Assembly: GCA_036971475.1 (NCBI GenBank)
Contig: JBAIZL010000001.1
Location: 101,612,850-101,676,849, forward strand
From: Prosapia bicincta
Lineage: Eukaryota > Arthropoda > Insecta > Hemiptera > Cercopidae
Length of the DNA: 64,000 nt
Direction: 5' to 3'
The notes below the pieces were generated by a model. The model searched no databases. It was not told where the DNA came from and worked only from the letters and a program-made list of their open reading frames with translations. Position 1 is the stretch's first letter. Each line of letters starts with the position of its first letter. This document shows positions 25,301-37,279 of this stretch, piece by piece. The position numbers and the translations under genes were made by a program.

Positions 25301-28300
25301 GCTTTATTTAATGCTCTGGTAAAGAACGGTTCTATTTATATTTTAGTAGAGTTTGATCTATTTATATCTCAGGTATAGAACTGCTCTAGTGTTATCACTG
25401 ATTAAGAACGCTTTAAATCTTAGCGCAGATAAAAAAGGCTTTATTTAATGCTCTGGTAAAGAACGGTTCTATTTATATTTTAGTAGAGTTTGATCTATTT
25501 ATATCTCAGGTATAGAACTGCTTGATTGATATCACTGATTAAGAACTCTTTAAATCTTGGCGCAGATAAAAAAAGGCTTTATTTAATGCTCTGGTAAAGA
25601 ACAGTTCTATTTATATTTTGTTACAGATCAAACTATTTATATCTCAGGTATAGAACTGCTTGATTGATATCACTGATTAAGAACTCTTTAAATCTTGGCG
25701 CAGATAAAAAAGCTTTATTAATTGCGCTGGTAAAGAACAGTTCTATTTATATTTTTGTTACAGATCAAACTATTTATATCTCAGATATAAAACTGCTTGA
25801 TTGATATTACTGATTAAGAACCCTTTAAATCTTGGCGCAGATAAACAAGGCTTTATTTAATGCTCTGGTAAAGAACGGTTCTATTTATATTTTAGTAGAT
25901 TTTGATCTATTTATATCTCAGGTATAGAACTGCTCTAGTGTTATCACTGATTAAGAACTCATTAAATCTTGGCGCAGATAAAAAAAGGCTTTATTTAATG
26001 CTCTGGTAAAGAACAGTTCTATTTATATTTTGTTACAGATCAAACTATTTATATCTCAGGTATAGAACTGCTTGATTGATATCACTGATTAAGAACTCTT
26101 TAAATCTTGGCGCAGATAAAAAAGGCTTTATTTAATGCTCTGGTAAAGAATGGTTCTATTTATATTTTAGTAGAGTTTGATCTATTTATATCTCAGGTAT
26201 ATAACGGCTTGATTGATATCACTGATTAAGAACTCTTTAAACCTTGGCGCAGATAAAAAAGGCTTTATTTAATGCTCTGGTAAAGAACGGTTCTATTTAT
26301 ATTTTAGTAGAGTTTGATCTATTTATATCTCAGGTATAGAACTGCTTGATTGATATCACTGATTAAGAACTCTTTAAATCTTGGCGCAGATAAAAAAGGC
26401 TTTATTTAATGCTCTGGTAAAGAACGGTTCTATTTATATTTTAGTAGAGTTTGATCTATTTATATCTCAGGTATAGAACTGCTCTAGTGTTATCACTGAT
26501 TAAGAACGCTTTACATCTTGGCGCAGATAAAAAAGGCTTTATTTAATGCTCTGGTAAAGAACGGTTCTATTTATATTTTAGTAGAGTTTGATCTATTTAT
26601 ATCTCAGGTATAGAACTGCTTGATTGATATCACTGATTAAGAACTCTTTAAATCTTGGCGCAGATAAAAAAGGCTTTATTTAATGCTCTGGTAAAGAATG
26701 GTTCTATTTATATTTTAGTAGAGTTTGATCTATTTATATCTCAGGTATAGAACTGCTTGATTGATATCACTGATTAAGAACTCTTTAAATCTTGGTGCAG
26801 ATAAAAAAGGCTTTATTTAATGCTCTGGTAAAGAACGGTTCTATTTATATTTTAGTAGAGTTTGATCTATTTATATCTCAGGTATAGAACTGCTTGATTG
26901 ATATCACTGATTAAGAACTCTTTAAATCTTGGCGCAGATAAAAAAGCTTTATTAATTGCGCTGGTAAAGAACAGTTCTATTTATATTTTTGTTACAGATC
27001 AAACTATTTATATCTCAGATATAAAACTGCTTGATTGATATTACTGATTAAGAACCCTTTAAATCTTGGCGCAGATAAAAAAGGCTTTATTTAATTCTCT
27101 GGTAAAGAACGGTTCTATTTATATTTTAGTAGATTTTGATCTATTTATATCTCAGATATAGAACTGCTCGATTGATATCACTGATTAAGAACTCTTTAAA
27201 TCTTGGCGCAGATATAAAAGCTTTAATAACTGCGCTGGTAAAGAACAGTTCTATTTATATTTTGTTACAGATCAAACTATTTATATCTCAGGTATAAAAC
27301 TGCTCGATTGATGTCACTGATTAAGAACTGTTTAAATCGTAGCGCAGCTAAATAAGGCTTTATTCAATGCTCTGGTGAAGAACGGTTCTATTTATATTTT
27401 AGTAGGGTTTGATCTATTTATATCTCAGGTATAGAACTGCTCTAGTGTTATCACTGATTAAGAACTCTTTAAATCTTGGCGCAGATAAAAAAAGGCTTTA
27501 TTTAATGCTCTGGTAAAGAACAGTTCTATTTATATTTTGTTACAGATCAAACTATTTATATCTCAGGTATAGAACTGCTTGATTGATATCACTGATTAAG
27601 AACTCTTTAAATCTTGGCGCAGATAAAAAAGGCTTTATTTAATGCTCTGGTAAAGACTGGTTCTATTTATATTTTAGTAGAGTTTGATCTATTTATATCT
27701 CAGGTATAGAACTGCTTGATTGATATCACTGATTAAGAACTCTTTAAATCTTGGCGCAGATAAAAAAGGCTTTATTTAATGCTCTGGTAAAGAACGGTTC
27801 TATTTATATTTTGGTAGAGTTTGATCTATTTATATCTCAGGTATAGAACTGCTTGATTGATATCACTGATTAAGAACTCTTTAAATCTTGGCGCAGATGA
27901 AAAAGGCTTTATTTAATGCTCTGGTAAAGAACGGTTCTATTTATATTTTAGTAGAGTTTGATCTATTTATATCTCAGGTATAGAACTGCTTGATTGATAT
28001 CACTGATTAAGAACTCTTTAAATCTTGGCGCAGATAAGAAAGGCTTTATTTAATGCTCTGGTAAAGAACGGTTCTATTTATATTTTAGTAGAGTTTGATC
28101 TATTTATATCTCAGGTATAGAACTGCTTGATTGATATCACTGATTAAGAACTCTTTAAATCTTGGCGCAGATAAAAAAAGGCTTTATTTAATGCTCTGGT
28201 AAAGAACAGTTCTATTTATATTTTGTTACAGATCAAACTATTTATATCTCAGGTTTAGAACTGCTTGATTGATATCACTGATTAAGAACTCTTTAAATCT

Positions 28301-30150
28301 TGGCGCAGATAAAAAAGCTTTATTAATTGCGCTGGTAAATAACAGTTCTATTTATATTTTTGTTACAGATCAAACTATTTATATCTCAGATATAAAACTG
28401 CTTGATTGATATTACTGATTAAGAACCCTTTAAATCTTGGCGCAGATAAAAAAGGCTTTATTTAATGCTCTGGTAAAGAACGGTTCTATTTATATTTTAG
28501 TAGATTTTGATCTATTTATATCTCAGGTATAGAACTGCTCGATTGATATCACTGATTAAGAACTCTTTAAATCTTGGCGCAGATATAAAAGCTTTAATAA
28601 CTGCGCTGGTAAAGAACAGTTCTATTTATATTTTGTTACAGATCAAACTATTTATATCTCAGGTATAAAACTGCTCGATTGATATCACTGATTAAGAACT
28701 GTTTAAATCGTAGCGCAGCTAAATAAGGCTTTATTCAATGCTCTGGTGAAGAACGGTTCTATTTATATTTTAGTAGGGTTTGATCTATTTATATCTCAGG
28801 TATAGAACTGCTCTAGTGTTATCACTGATTAAGAACTCTTTAAATCTTGGCGCAGATAAAAAAAGGCTTTATTTAATGCTCTGGTAAAGAACAGTTCTAT
28901 TTATATTTTGTTACAGATCAAACTATTTATATCTCAGGTATAGAACTGCTTGATTGATATCACTGATTAAGAACTCTTTAAATCTTGGCGCAGATAAAAA
29001 AGGCTTTATTTAATGCTCTGGTAAAGAATGGTTCTATTTATATTTTAGTAGAGTTTGATCTATTTATATCTCAGGTATATAACTGCTTGATTGATATCAC
29101 TGATTAAGAACTCTTTAAATCTTGGCGCAGATAAAAAAGGCTTTATTTAATGCTCTGGTAAAGAACGGTTCTATTTATATTTTGGTAGAGTTTGATCTAT
29201 TTATATCTCAGGTATAGAACTGCTTGATTGATATCACTGATTAAGAACTCTTTAAATCTTGGCGCAGATAAAAAAGGCTTTATTTAATGCTCTGGTAAAG
29301 AACGGTTCTATTTATATTTTAGTAGAGTTTGATCTATTTATATCTCAGGTATAGAACTGCTTGATTGATATCACTGATTAAGAACTCTTTAAATCTTGGC
29401 GCAGATAAGAAAGGCTTTATTTAATGCTCTGGTAAAGAACGGTTCTATTTATATTTTAGTAGAGTTTGATCTATTTATATCTCAGGTATAGAACTGCTTG
29501 ATTGATATCACTGATTAAGAACTCTTTAAATCTTGGCGCAGATAAAAAAAGGCTTTATTTAATGCTCTGGTAAAGAACAGTTCTATTTATATTTTGTTAC
29601 AGATCAAACTATTTATATCTCAGGTATAGAACTGCTTGATTGATATCACTGATTAAGAACTCTTTAAATCTTGGCGCAGATAAAAAAGCTTTATTAATTG
29701 CGCTGGTAAAGAACAGTTCTATTTATATTTTTGTTACAGATCAAACTATTTATATCTCAGATATAAAACTGCTTGATTGATATTACTGATTAAGAACCCT
29801 TTAAATCTTGGCTCAGATAAAAAAGGCTTTATTTAATGCTCTGGTAAAGAACGGTTCTATTTATATTTTAGTAGATTTTGATCTATTTATATCTCAGGTA
29901 TAGAACTGCTCGATTGATATCACTGATTAAGAACTCTTTAAATCTTGGCGCAGATATAAAAGCTTTAATAACTGCGCTGGTAAAGAACAGTTCTATTTAT
30001 ATTTTGTTACAGATCAAACTATTTATATCTCAGGTATAAAACTGCTCGATTGATATCACTGATTAAGAACTGTTTAAATCGTAGCGCAGCTAAATAAGGC
30101 TTTATTCAATGCTCTGGTAAAGAACGGTTCTATTTATATTTTAGTAGAGA
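10340..30150. repeat. Large 137-bp satellite array, about 145 units
   Basis: The unit repeats at 137 bp (for example CTGCTCTAG at 13,861 and the matching CTGCTTGAT at 13,998). It splits into five related blocks of 27, 27, 28, 27 and 28 bp, most starting with GAAC, so it is a five-monomer higher-order unit. Left-edge units (10,340-11,000) are more diverged; those from about 13,000 to 30,000 are strongly homogenised. Recurrent variants define longer blocks: AAGAACTCATTAAATC at 14,433, 16,489 and 18,819 (intervals 2,056 and 2,330, i.e. 15 and 17 units), AAGACTGGTTC at 15,311, 17,641 and 19,697 (2,330 and 2,056), and TTTAATCCTC at 22,151 and 24,621 (2,470, 18 units). All six frames are closed; no open frame of 60 codons exists between 9,612 and 31,298. 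It is non-coding satellite DNA. Exact copy number could be affected by assembly. Confidence 0.97.
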
Positions 30151-31244
30151 TCGGTTATATCTCCGGCATATTTTGGTTATGTCTCAGGAATTGAACTACT
30201 TTGTTGATAACACTGAATATGAGCGGCTACATTGAAAGAGCGGTTAAATTTATAGCCTTTAGAGAGCGGTTAAATTTATAGCTTGTAGAGAGCAAATTGC
30301 TTAAAACATTTGGTAGAGAACTGCTTTATTTACAGCGCTATTAGAGATCGGCTTTAAAAGATTTTTCTTTGTAGTTCTGGTAGAAAACGGATTTATATAC
30401 ACGATGCTAGAAAACAATTCTATTTATAGCTCATTAGGAACGAAATTTTTTATAGCTCTGGTAGCGAACTGCTTTGCTTGATACCACTGATTAAGAGAGC
30501 GGCCTTATAGCTCTGTGACAGAAGTTTTATTTATTGTTTGGTATAGAACGATTTATTTATAGCTCTAGTAGCGAACTTCTAGTGATACCACAGCTTAAAG
30601 CAGTTTTATTTATAGCATTGTTAAAAAGAGGTTGTATTTAGAGCCTGATAGAGAGCAAACTATCTATAGTTCTGATAGAGAAAGGCATAATTTATAGCGG
30701 TGTTGAAGGACGGTTCTGTTCACAGCATGGTAGAGTGCAGATTATACATAGTTCTCATAGTGAACTGGCCTAATGATAACACTGATTAAGAGCTGCCTTT
30801 TGTAGTGCTGTTAAAGTACGGTTTATCTATAACTTTGTAGGATGCAAACTATTTATTGTTCTTTTACCGAACTGCTCTATTATTACCAATGGCAACCTAA
30901 ATATGACTGGTAAGTGACTCAATTTACTACGCTTTTAGTAAACGGTTTTATTTAAAGTTTGCAGAGGGCGAATTATTTATAGGTATGATAGAGAACTGTT
31001 TTATTGGTAGAACTGGTTAGGAGTGGTTAATTTAGTGCTTCAGTAGAGAACGGCTTTTTATAACTTGGATAGAGAACTGGACTATTGAAAGTGGATTTAT
31101 TTATAGCTCTGGGGAAGAAAGGTTCTACTTATAGCCTGGTAGAGAGCGAATTATTTGTAGCTCTGGTAGATAAATTCTATTTTTTGTAGCATTGTAGAGT
31201 GAGATTCATATATAGTTATCATAGCTAACTGCTCTATTGAAAAC
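30151..31244. repeat. Right edge of satellite: diverged ~27-bp monomers
   Basis: After 30,150 the 137-bp period ends and single diverged monomers continue, recognisable by TTTATTTATAGC, CTGGTAGAG and GAACTGCT words at roughly 27-30-bp spacing. This mirrors the left edge. Confidence 0.85.
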
Positions 31245-32037
31245 AGAGTTTAACGGCCATATATACCATTTGGCTCGTTTAACGAGCACTAATACCATTG
31301 CGTTTGCCACGGCGCGTCAGCGTCGGCCCAGTCTGGCAATGTGACTATAGTGCGGACCACGTAGCCGCGCACTTGCCCTTGCGAGATATTCGTGTACTAC
31401 CTCTTCTTGAAACATGGTACATATACATCAGAAACTTCTGCATCCGTTATGTCTACACATATTTCCACATTTTTTTGTTATTTCATACCGAAGCTAATTT
31501 ATCTAATATCAATCGTCTCAAGTCAGTAGTTTGACAGTCCGTATCATGTTTGTAGGGAAGTATTTACACCGACCCTCTACTTCCCGTCTTTTCTACTGTG
31601 ATCTCTCAAGGCCATGTGGACGGTTACGTGTTCCACACTATACATGGAGCAAATAAGTTAACGAAATTATCGTCGAAATTTCCGTGTTAGCCCTGCGTTG
31701 AGCCTCGCCGGCTACGCGAGCACACCGGTGCTAGCCCGGCACACAGTGCGCGAACCATGTATACGTGATATATTTCAGTTGGTGGATCTGAGCAGTGAGA
31801 TGTAAAACATCATGATTTTGAAACATAATACGAAACTGCTCTGTCGATAAACTATAACACAACACAGCCTTCCTCCGATAACATTCTTCATATAATGTAA
31901 AACGTGTAGGAGACCTACACATTCCTTCTGAATCGGGTTCATCTTCAAACCAGTGTTGAACGAAGCGATCGCAACACGGCGCATCTAGCGTTACGTATAC
32001 ATGAAAATTATGCATCCTGTTTCCCGGGAATAATATG
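31245..32037. mobile_element. ~790-bp GC-richer insertion splitting the satellite edge
   Basis: Satellite monomers stop near 31,245 and resume near 32,040. The intervening sequence has a different composition (CpG-rich patches at 31,300-31,385 and 31,690-31,750) and none of the monomer words. It contains a near-perfect hairpin GCTCGTTTAACGAGC (31,272-31,286). It also holds a 42-bp inverted repeat, 31,346-31,387 against 31,601-31,642, with 34 of 42 bases matching. Overlapping frames of 69-94 codons exist on both strands but no protein family is recognised. Terminal inverted repeats and a target-site duplication were looked for and not found. Best described as an unidentified inserted element. 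Confidence 0.55.
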
Positions 32038-32200
32038 GTTAGAGCTTAGAGCAGCTTTATTTACACCGCTGATAAAGAACGCTTTTATAGCTTGGTAGAG
32101 AAATGATATATTTATAGCAATAGATAGGAACCGTTTTTTTTTAATAGTGTTTGGCGGAGAATGGGTTTAATTATTTATGGTAGAGAATTTCTATAGTAAT
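32038..32200. repeat. Satellite monomers beyond the insertion
   Basis: CAGCTTTATTTACACCGCTGATAAAGAACG, broken here as CAGCTTTATTTACACC and GATAAAGAACG, and the following CTTGGTAGAGAA match the ~27-bp monomer. The array therefore continued through the insertion and ends about here. Confidence 0.7.
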
Positions 32201-33773
32201 ATCAAAGTTAAAAGCCCTACTGCTACAAATCGTCACTATTGAAATAACAAAGATTCATATCAGAATGCCTATTTCACCCATCTTCCAGTACAAAGCTTTG
32301 ACTTTTTATCTAGCACTGTATTATTTACAACATTCCTTCAATAACCTTAAATATTGTCCTTCACACTGAATTAAATAATTACAACGATTGAATATATCGC
32401 GACCCACTCTATCTAAATTTTGTATATTTTTTCATAATTAAATTTATAAATTACTGTCATCCAAAGTCTGTTTATGAAATATTCAAATACATTTAATTTT
32501 AAAATATTTTTTATTAATGAATTTTCAAACATATATTTATGTTTTGGCAAACAATCCTGTACTACCTACGTTTCAAACAGAATAAGTTATAATGAGTGAA
32601 ATTTACCTAGTCTTGTTTTCTTTTCTTGCTACAGACGATCCGTAATAATATAAAACAGATGCTGAAATAAATCAGCTGTTTAATACTTTCAGCGTTGTAA
32701 GATAGGAGTTTATTTCTTCAGAGGACAAATTGCGGGGACTGAGACAAAATAAATGGTCCGAGAGCAAATAGGACTTTGCTAAATGGAGATATTATCTGGC
32801 TAGAACGGATATATAGAGATAAACTTGTTTACGTCAGCATTACTTGGTGTTTACGACATGAGGCTCTTCGACGTAAAATAACGGGTAAAGTCCGGTAGTT
32901 ATGTGATGTGAACGTTTTGCGAAAATAGTTTCATTAAGAAAAATCGTCTATTAAAAGAGCTCATGTTAAAAATGAATCGAGGTGAAGTATCTAGATTGAT
33001 TACCACTGTATTCGTGTATTTTATCAATGTATAAATTTGTTTTTTTCGTTTTAGATTTTCTAACAAAATTCGTTTCACAAAACAGCCACTGACGTTTTTG
33101 CTAGTTAAGTGAAACATATTACCTTTTAACATATACACAGACGTTTTATTTCACTCAATATTTAGCTTTTGCAAATGCTACAAACTAACTATATCTACGC
33201 AAGTGTCGGACACTTCAACAACATTGTTGAAGCTAGTATTTTACAGTTACTGATTATTGATATTTGACGGTGTATGTAAATGGCTTGGAGCTTAGGTATA
33301 GTTAGAGAAGGCTTGTATCGGATCAGGGTACCTCACTCACTCCTTCTACTAGCTTCCAACCCCTTTCTTCAACTCTGAGGAGCTGATATAACTATATTTA
33401 AGTATTTTACCAATGTTTAATTTTTATCTTATAATACCTAAATAAAATTAATAGGAATATCGTTGACTTATTTTATATAGGTAATATAAATTATTTTTTA
33501 TAATATTCACTAACATCTTTAACTGTTATTCAAGAATAATAATTATTTTTTTCAAATATTTCTCCATTGACAAATTATTATAAAAGGAAAAGGGGACAGT
33601 AAAAAGTGTTATTTTTATAAAATCGTACAAATATACTTAATATTTTCAAGTAAACAATTGTATTTGGATTTTTTATGCAAATTATTGAAGATAGCTAGTA
33701 GCTCTGCTACACGGAATTAGTACACTTCTCATTAGTCACGGGCCAAGGAGAGAAATGTGCTTCACTTCTCTTC
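32201..33773. other. Unannotated AT-rich sequence
   Basis: No supported gene. A 79-codon minus-strand frame at 32,899-33,138 is not recognised and is rich in AT-driven residues. Confidence 0.5.
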
Positions 33774-34268
33774 TTAGGAGGGGAGTGCGGCGATAGCTAA
33801 GGGCTTATGTAACAGGGAGTGATGAGGAGGGGAGTGCGGCGATAGCTAAGGGCTTATGTAGCAGGGAGTGATGAGGAGGGGAGTGCAGCGATAACTAAGG
33901 GCTTATGTAGCAAGGAGTGATGAGGAGGGGAGTGTGGCGATAGCTAAGGGCTTATGTAGCAGGGAGTGATGAGGAGGGGAGTGCGGCGATAGCTAAGGGC
34001 TTATGTAACAGGGAGTGATGAGGAGGGAAGTGCGGCGATAGCTAAGGGCTTATGTAGCAAGGAGTGATGAGGATGGGAGTGTGGCGATAGCCAAGGGCTT
34101 ATGTAGCAGGGAGTGATGAGGAGGGGAGTGTGGCGATAGCTAATGGCTTATGTAGCAGGGAGTGATGAGGAGGGGAGTGCGGCGATAGCTAAGGGCTTAT
34201 GTAGCAAGGAGTGATGAGGAGGGGAGTGCGGCGATAGCTAAGGGCTTATCTGGCAAGGAGTGATGAGA
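33774..34268. repeat. 49-bp G-rich minisatellite, 10 copies
   Basis: The unit contains GAGGAGGGGAGTGCGGCGAT followed by AGCTAAGGGCTTATGTAGCA and GGGAGTGAT. GCGGCG occurs at 33,787, 33,836 and, nine periods later, at 34,228, giving exactly 49 bp per unit. Copies differ by single substitutions (for example AGCAGGG/AACAGGG, GCGGCG/GTGGCG), and GCAAGGAGTGAT and GCAGGGAGTGAT variants alternate. The unit is purine-rich on the plus strand and not a multiple of the surrounding base composition. No coding role is evident. Confidence 0.95.
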
Positions 34269-37200
34269 CGGTGGATTGAAGAGAGCGAAAGACTTACAGC
34301 TATATTGTCTGAAAGAAAATGTGCGTCGGCTGGTGCGTAGAAAAGGGTTGAGAGTTTCCTTCGTCGAAGTTCTTCGCTTAATCACTCTCTGAAAGAAACT
34401 AACCCCAAAGCGAATCGCACATCTTAGAACTGCATTTGAGGCCCACACTCATAGCATTACTAATAATACTACATTCTCAATAATAATAATAATATACTAA
34501 ACCCAATCAAACACGTTTCGGCAATTACGTAAATTTCAAAGTGATAACAATGTGATTTATTGCAAGAAACGTTTCTAAGTGATTTTTTATTTTTCTTTAG
34601 CAAAACTAGTATTTGATATTTTATGTGTATACTTGCAATTAAAACTATCGGAGATAAGATCTTGGCCTCAAAGAGGCTATTGTAATAATTGATGTTAATA
34701 ATTTTTGCATTGCTATTATATAAAGATTTGCGTAGGACAAAGTGGTAAAACCGAGGTTTTTCATAATCATGAAATCTCTGGTGACACGCATTTCGATATT
34801 ATTAGAAAGATCTCAGTAATTATTCGTACTATTGCAACCATTACAGCAACCCTGATGGAAACTCGTTTTAAGTGTATCGAGTTGATACAGGATCTAAATA
34901 AAGGATGTAATCACAAGATAAAATCTTAAAGATCTTTACAGAACTGATTTTACGATTAAATAATAATAAATAATAAAAGTTCGTCAACACTTTCTCGACA
35001 TCTTACTGCCTCGACCAATAACATCTGTTTTAGGGTAAATTAGACATGAAACTCTTTGAACTGCTATGTAGCCATACATTTGATGGTTTCCTACAACCGT
35101 TAGCCTGCTCATATAGTAACTCAAAAAGCCATGTCAAACATTTATTTTTTTAAAGCTAAAGTATTGACTTATTTTCTTATCCTAATTGTTAATACTCCAT
35201 TCTACTCATTTAACACACCCCGAAACCTTTTTTCTATATAATTTATTCCTGTTATTTCGCTGTAATAGTTTCGTTGCCTTACTTAAATGTATAATTTACA
35301 CATGAATTTATGAATATAAAAAAACGTGTAATAGAATAGGAAAAGTGTTTATGTTTATTATTATTACTAGACAAGTTTGCTGACGTATTTATTAGTTAAA
35401 CCGCTTAGCACAAAATATCTGGATTTCAGTAAAGTTTCTCTTATTGCAAGTTACTGAAAGAGTATATCTACAAACGAAGCAGATAAAGGCTTAGGCTACT
35501 TGAAAGCAACGAAAATCGTCGAGTAAATATTTTACGTTGGTTTCTTTATCCAGTCCAGACTTTCAGTCCTTCTGAACATATTTTTGTTTTGATTTAAACA
35601 TTATTTATTAATATAGAGTTTGCTTATGAAATATTTCAGTGCTCGTCATATCTACTTGGCACATGTTTAAAAAAAAACGTTCGAACATTATTGGGTGAAT
35701 ATCTACATTTATTCTAGAAATTTTATTTTTGTTAGCCACATACTTTCTAATTTTCATTCATAAAACAATGGAGCATTGCTGAGCGATTTGACTTTTTCAT
35801 CAGTCAATTTGTCGGCTTCTTTTACACATAATCTCATTTAAAATACACTCTTTACAAACGTGTATGCGTAGTCGTGACAATTTAAATAAGAAAAACTCTC
35901 AACCATTGATTAAATGAAAAGTTAAAAAAATGTTTATCATATTTCGCATACACAGTTTGCAGCATCATAAGATTAGCTTACTCCTAATTTATTACCTTAT
36001 GGTAATGAGAAAATGTTAGGGAAATGTTCATTGAGGTTTTGTATCGTCTAATATTTCTCAGCTATCACTTTACTTTACATATGTATAAATGTTTTAAGAA
36101 ACGCTAAATTACTCTTTCTTAATAATAATTAAGATAGTAGTCAAGCAGAATCATATTAACACGGAAACTCATGCCCGTTCCACAGCTCGCATATATTCGT
36201 ATAGTTATATTTTATATGTATTATATATTATGAGCTAGTATTCTATATTTGTATACTTTTTATGGTGTTTGGTAAAAAAATAAAGTAAAAGTAATATTGG
36301 TGAACAGTTTGTCACTCTGAAACTCTCTTCAACCGTTTACGTTCTAAATTTTCAATATGGTTTTCATATTGTTTATTTTATTTATAAAACACTGTAGTCT
36401 TAGCCACACATAAAAAATGTTACATTTTCCAAACATAAGCTAACTCTTCGCTAAAACAATATTGCTTGGTTGTGTAAGTTAGTATGTTTCTTTTTGATTT
36501 TATTTAGTGCAATTTATTAAATGCTATTGTTAAATGCTCGCTCTTAAGCTTCTGAGTGTAAGCAAAATTATATAAAAATTTTGTCGTAAAGTTAAGGAGT
36601 TCAAATATCTACATTTTCATAGCATTACATGATATTAAAAAAATAATGCACACAATTACAAATTGTAGATCAAGTTTATAAGTGTTAATTGTTAGTGAAG
36701 AGGTATTGTTGTAGTTTAATGTAAGGGAGGTATGAGATAAGTTTAGTAGGCTATGTGATAATGAATATGCTTTTAAAATTTTAGTAATGTAAGCTTTGTA
36801 TGTGAAGCGGAAAACATTAGCTGGTTGTAATTTTTGTTGTAATTTTTTTATTATCTCTTTTTATATTTTCTTTGACTTTTCGGCCTCTAGTCAATCTCAA
36901 ACCTAACGCCTGCAAATATATTAAAATATTTAGAGGTTGCTGATATTTATAAGAAGTTGTACTCTTACTACAGTAGCTAGTAACGAAATTGGCCATAAGG
37001 AAATTGTATGTGGAGGAAAAGTACACGAAAATACTGAATTAAATTACAGAATTAGTTTCAAATTTTCTTACTCTATTCGTCAGAATAATGTATATATAAC
37101 AACTAGTAGTCCTTAAAAATTACAGTTTATTGCTTTTATTTTTTTTTAACTAAAGGTCTAGATTTTTATAACTTTTTTTAGGGCAGTGCTGTATTTAAAT

Positions 37201-37279
37201 ACAAAACCTATTTATAACCGATGAAGAAATACAAAGTTTCTCTAGAAATTGTGAATTGGTTGTAAGACGTAATTAAATG
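34269..37279. other. Unannotated AT-rich sequence
   Basis: Contains several short frames (83 codons on minus at 34,197-34,448, partly in the minisatellite; 74 codons on plus at 34,705-34,929; 69 codons on minus at 36,817-37,026). None matches a family I recognise. No RNA gene or repeat seen. Confidence 0.5.

Noticed and set aside
10340..30150. CRISPR array
   Set aside because: The repeat is a contiguous satellite without unique spacers, in a eukaryotic context.
31690..31760. Ribosomal RNA fragment, because of local high GC
   Set aside because: No conserved rRNA segment is recognisable.
31298..32015. Possible mariner/Tc1 transposase C-terminus (WPARSPDLTP-like) in the satellite insertion
   Set aside because: Only scattered residues resemble the motif and no catalytic pattern or terminal repeats could be read.
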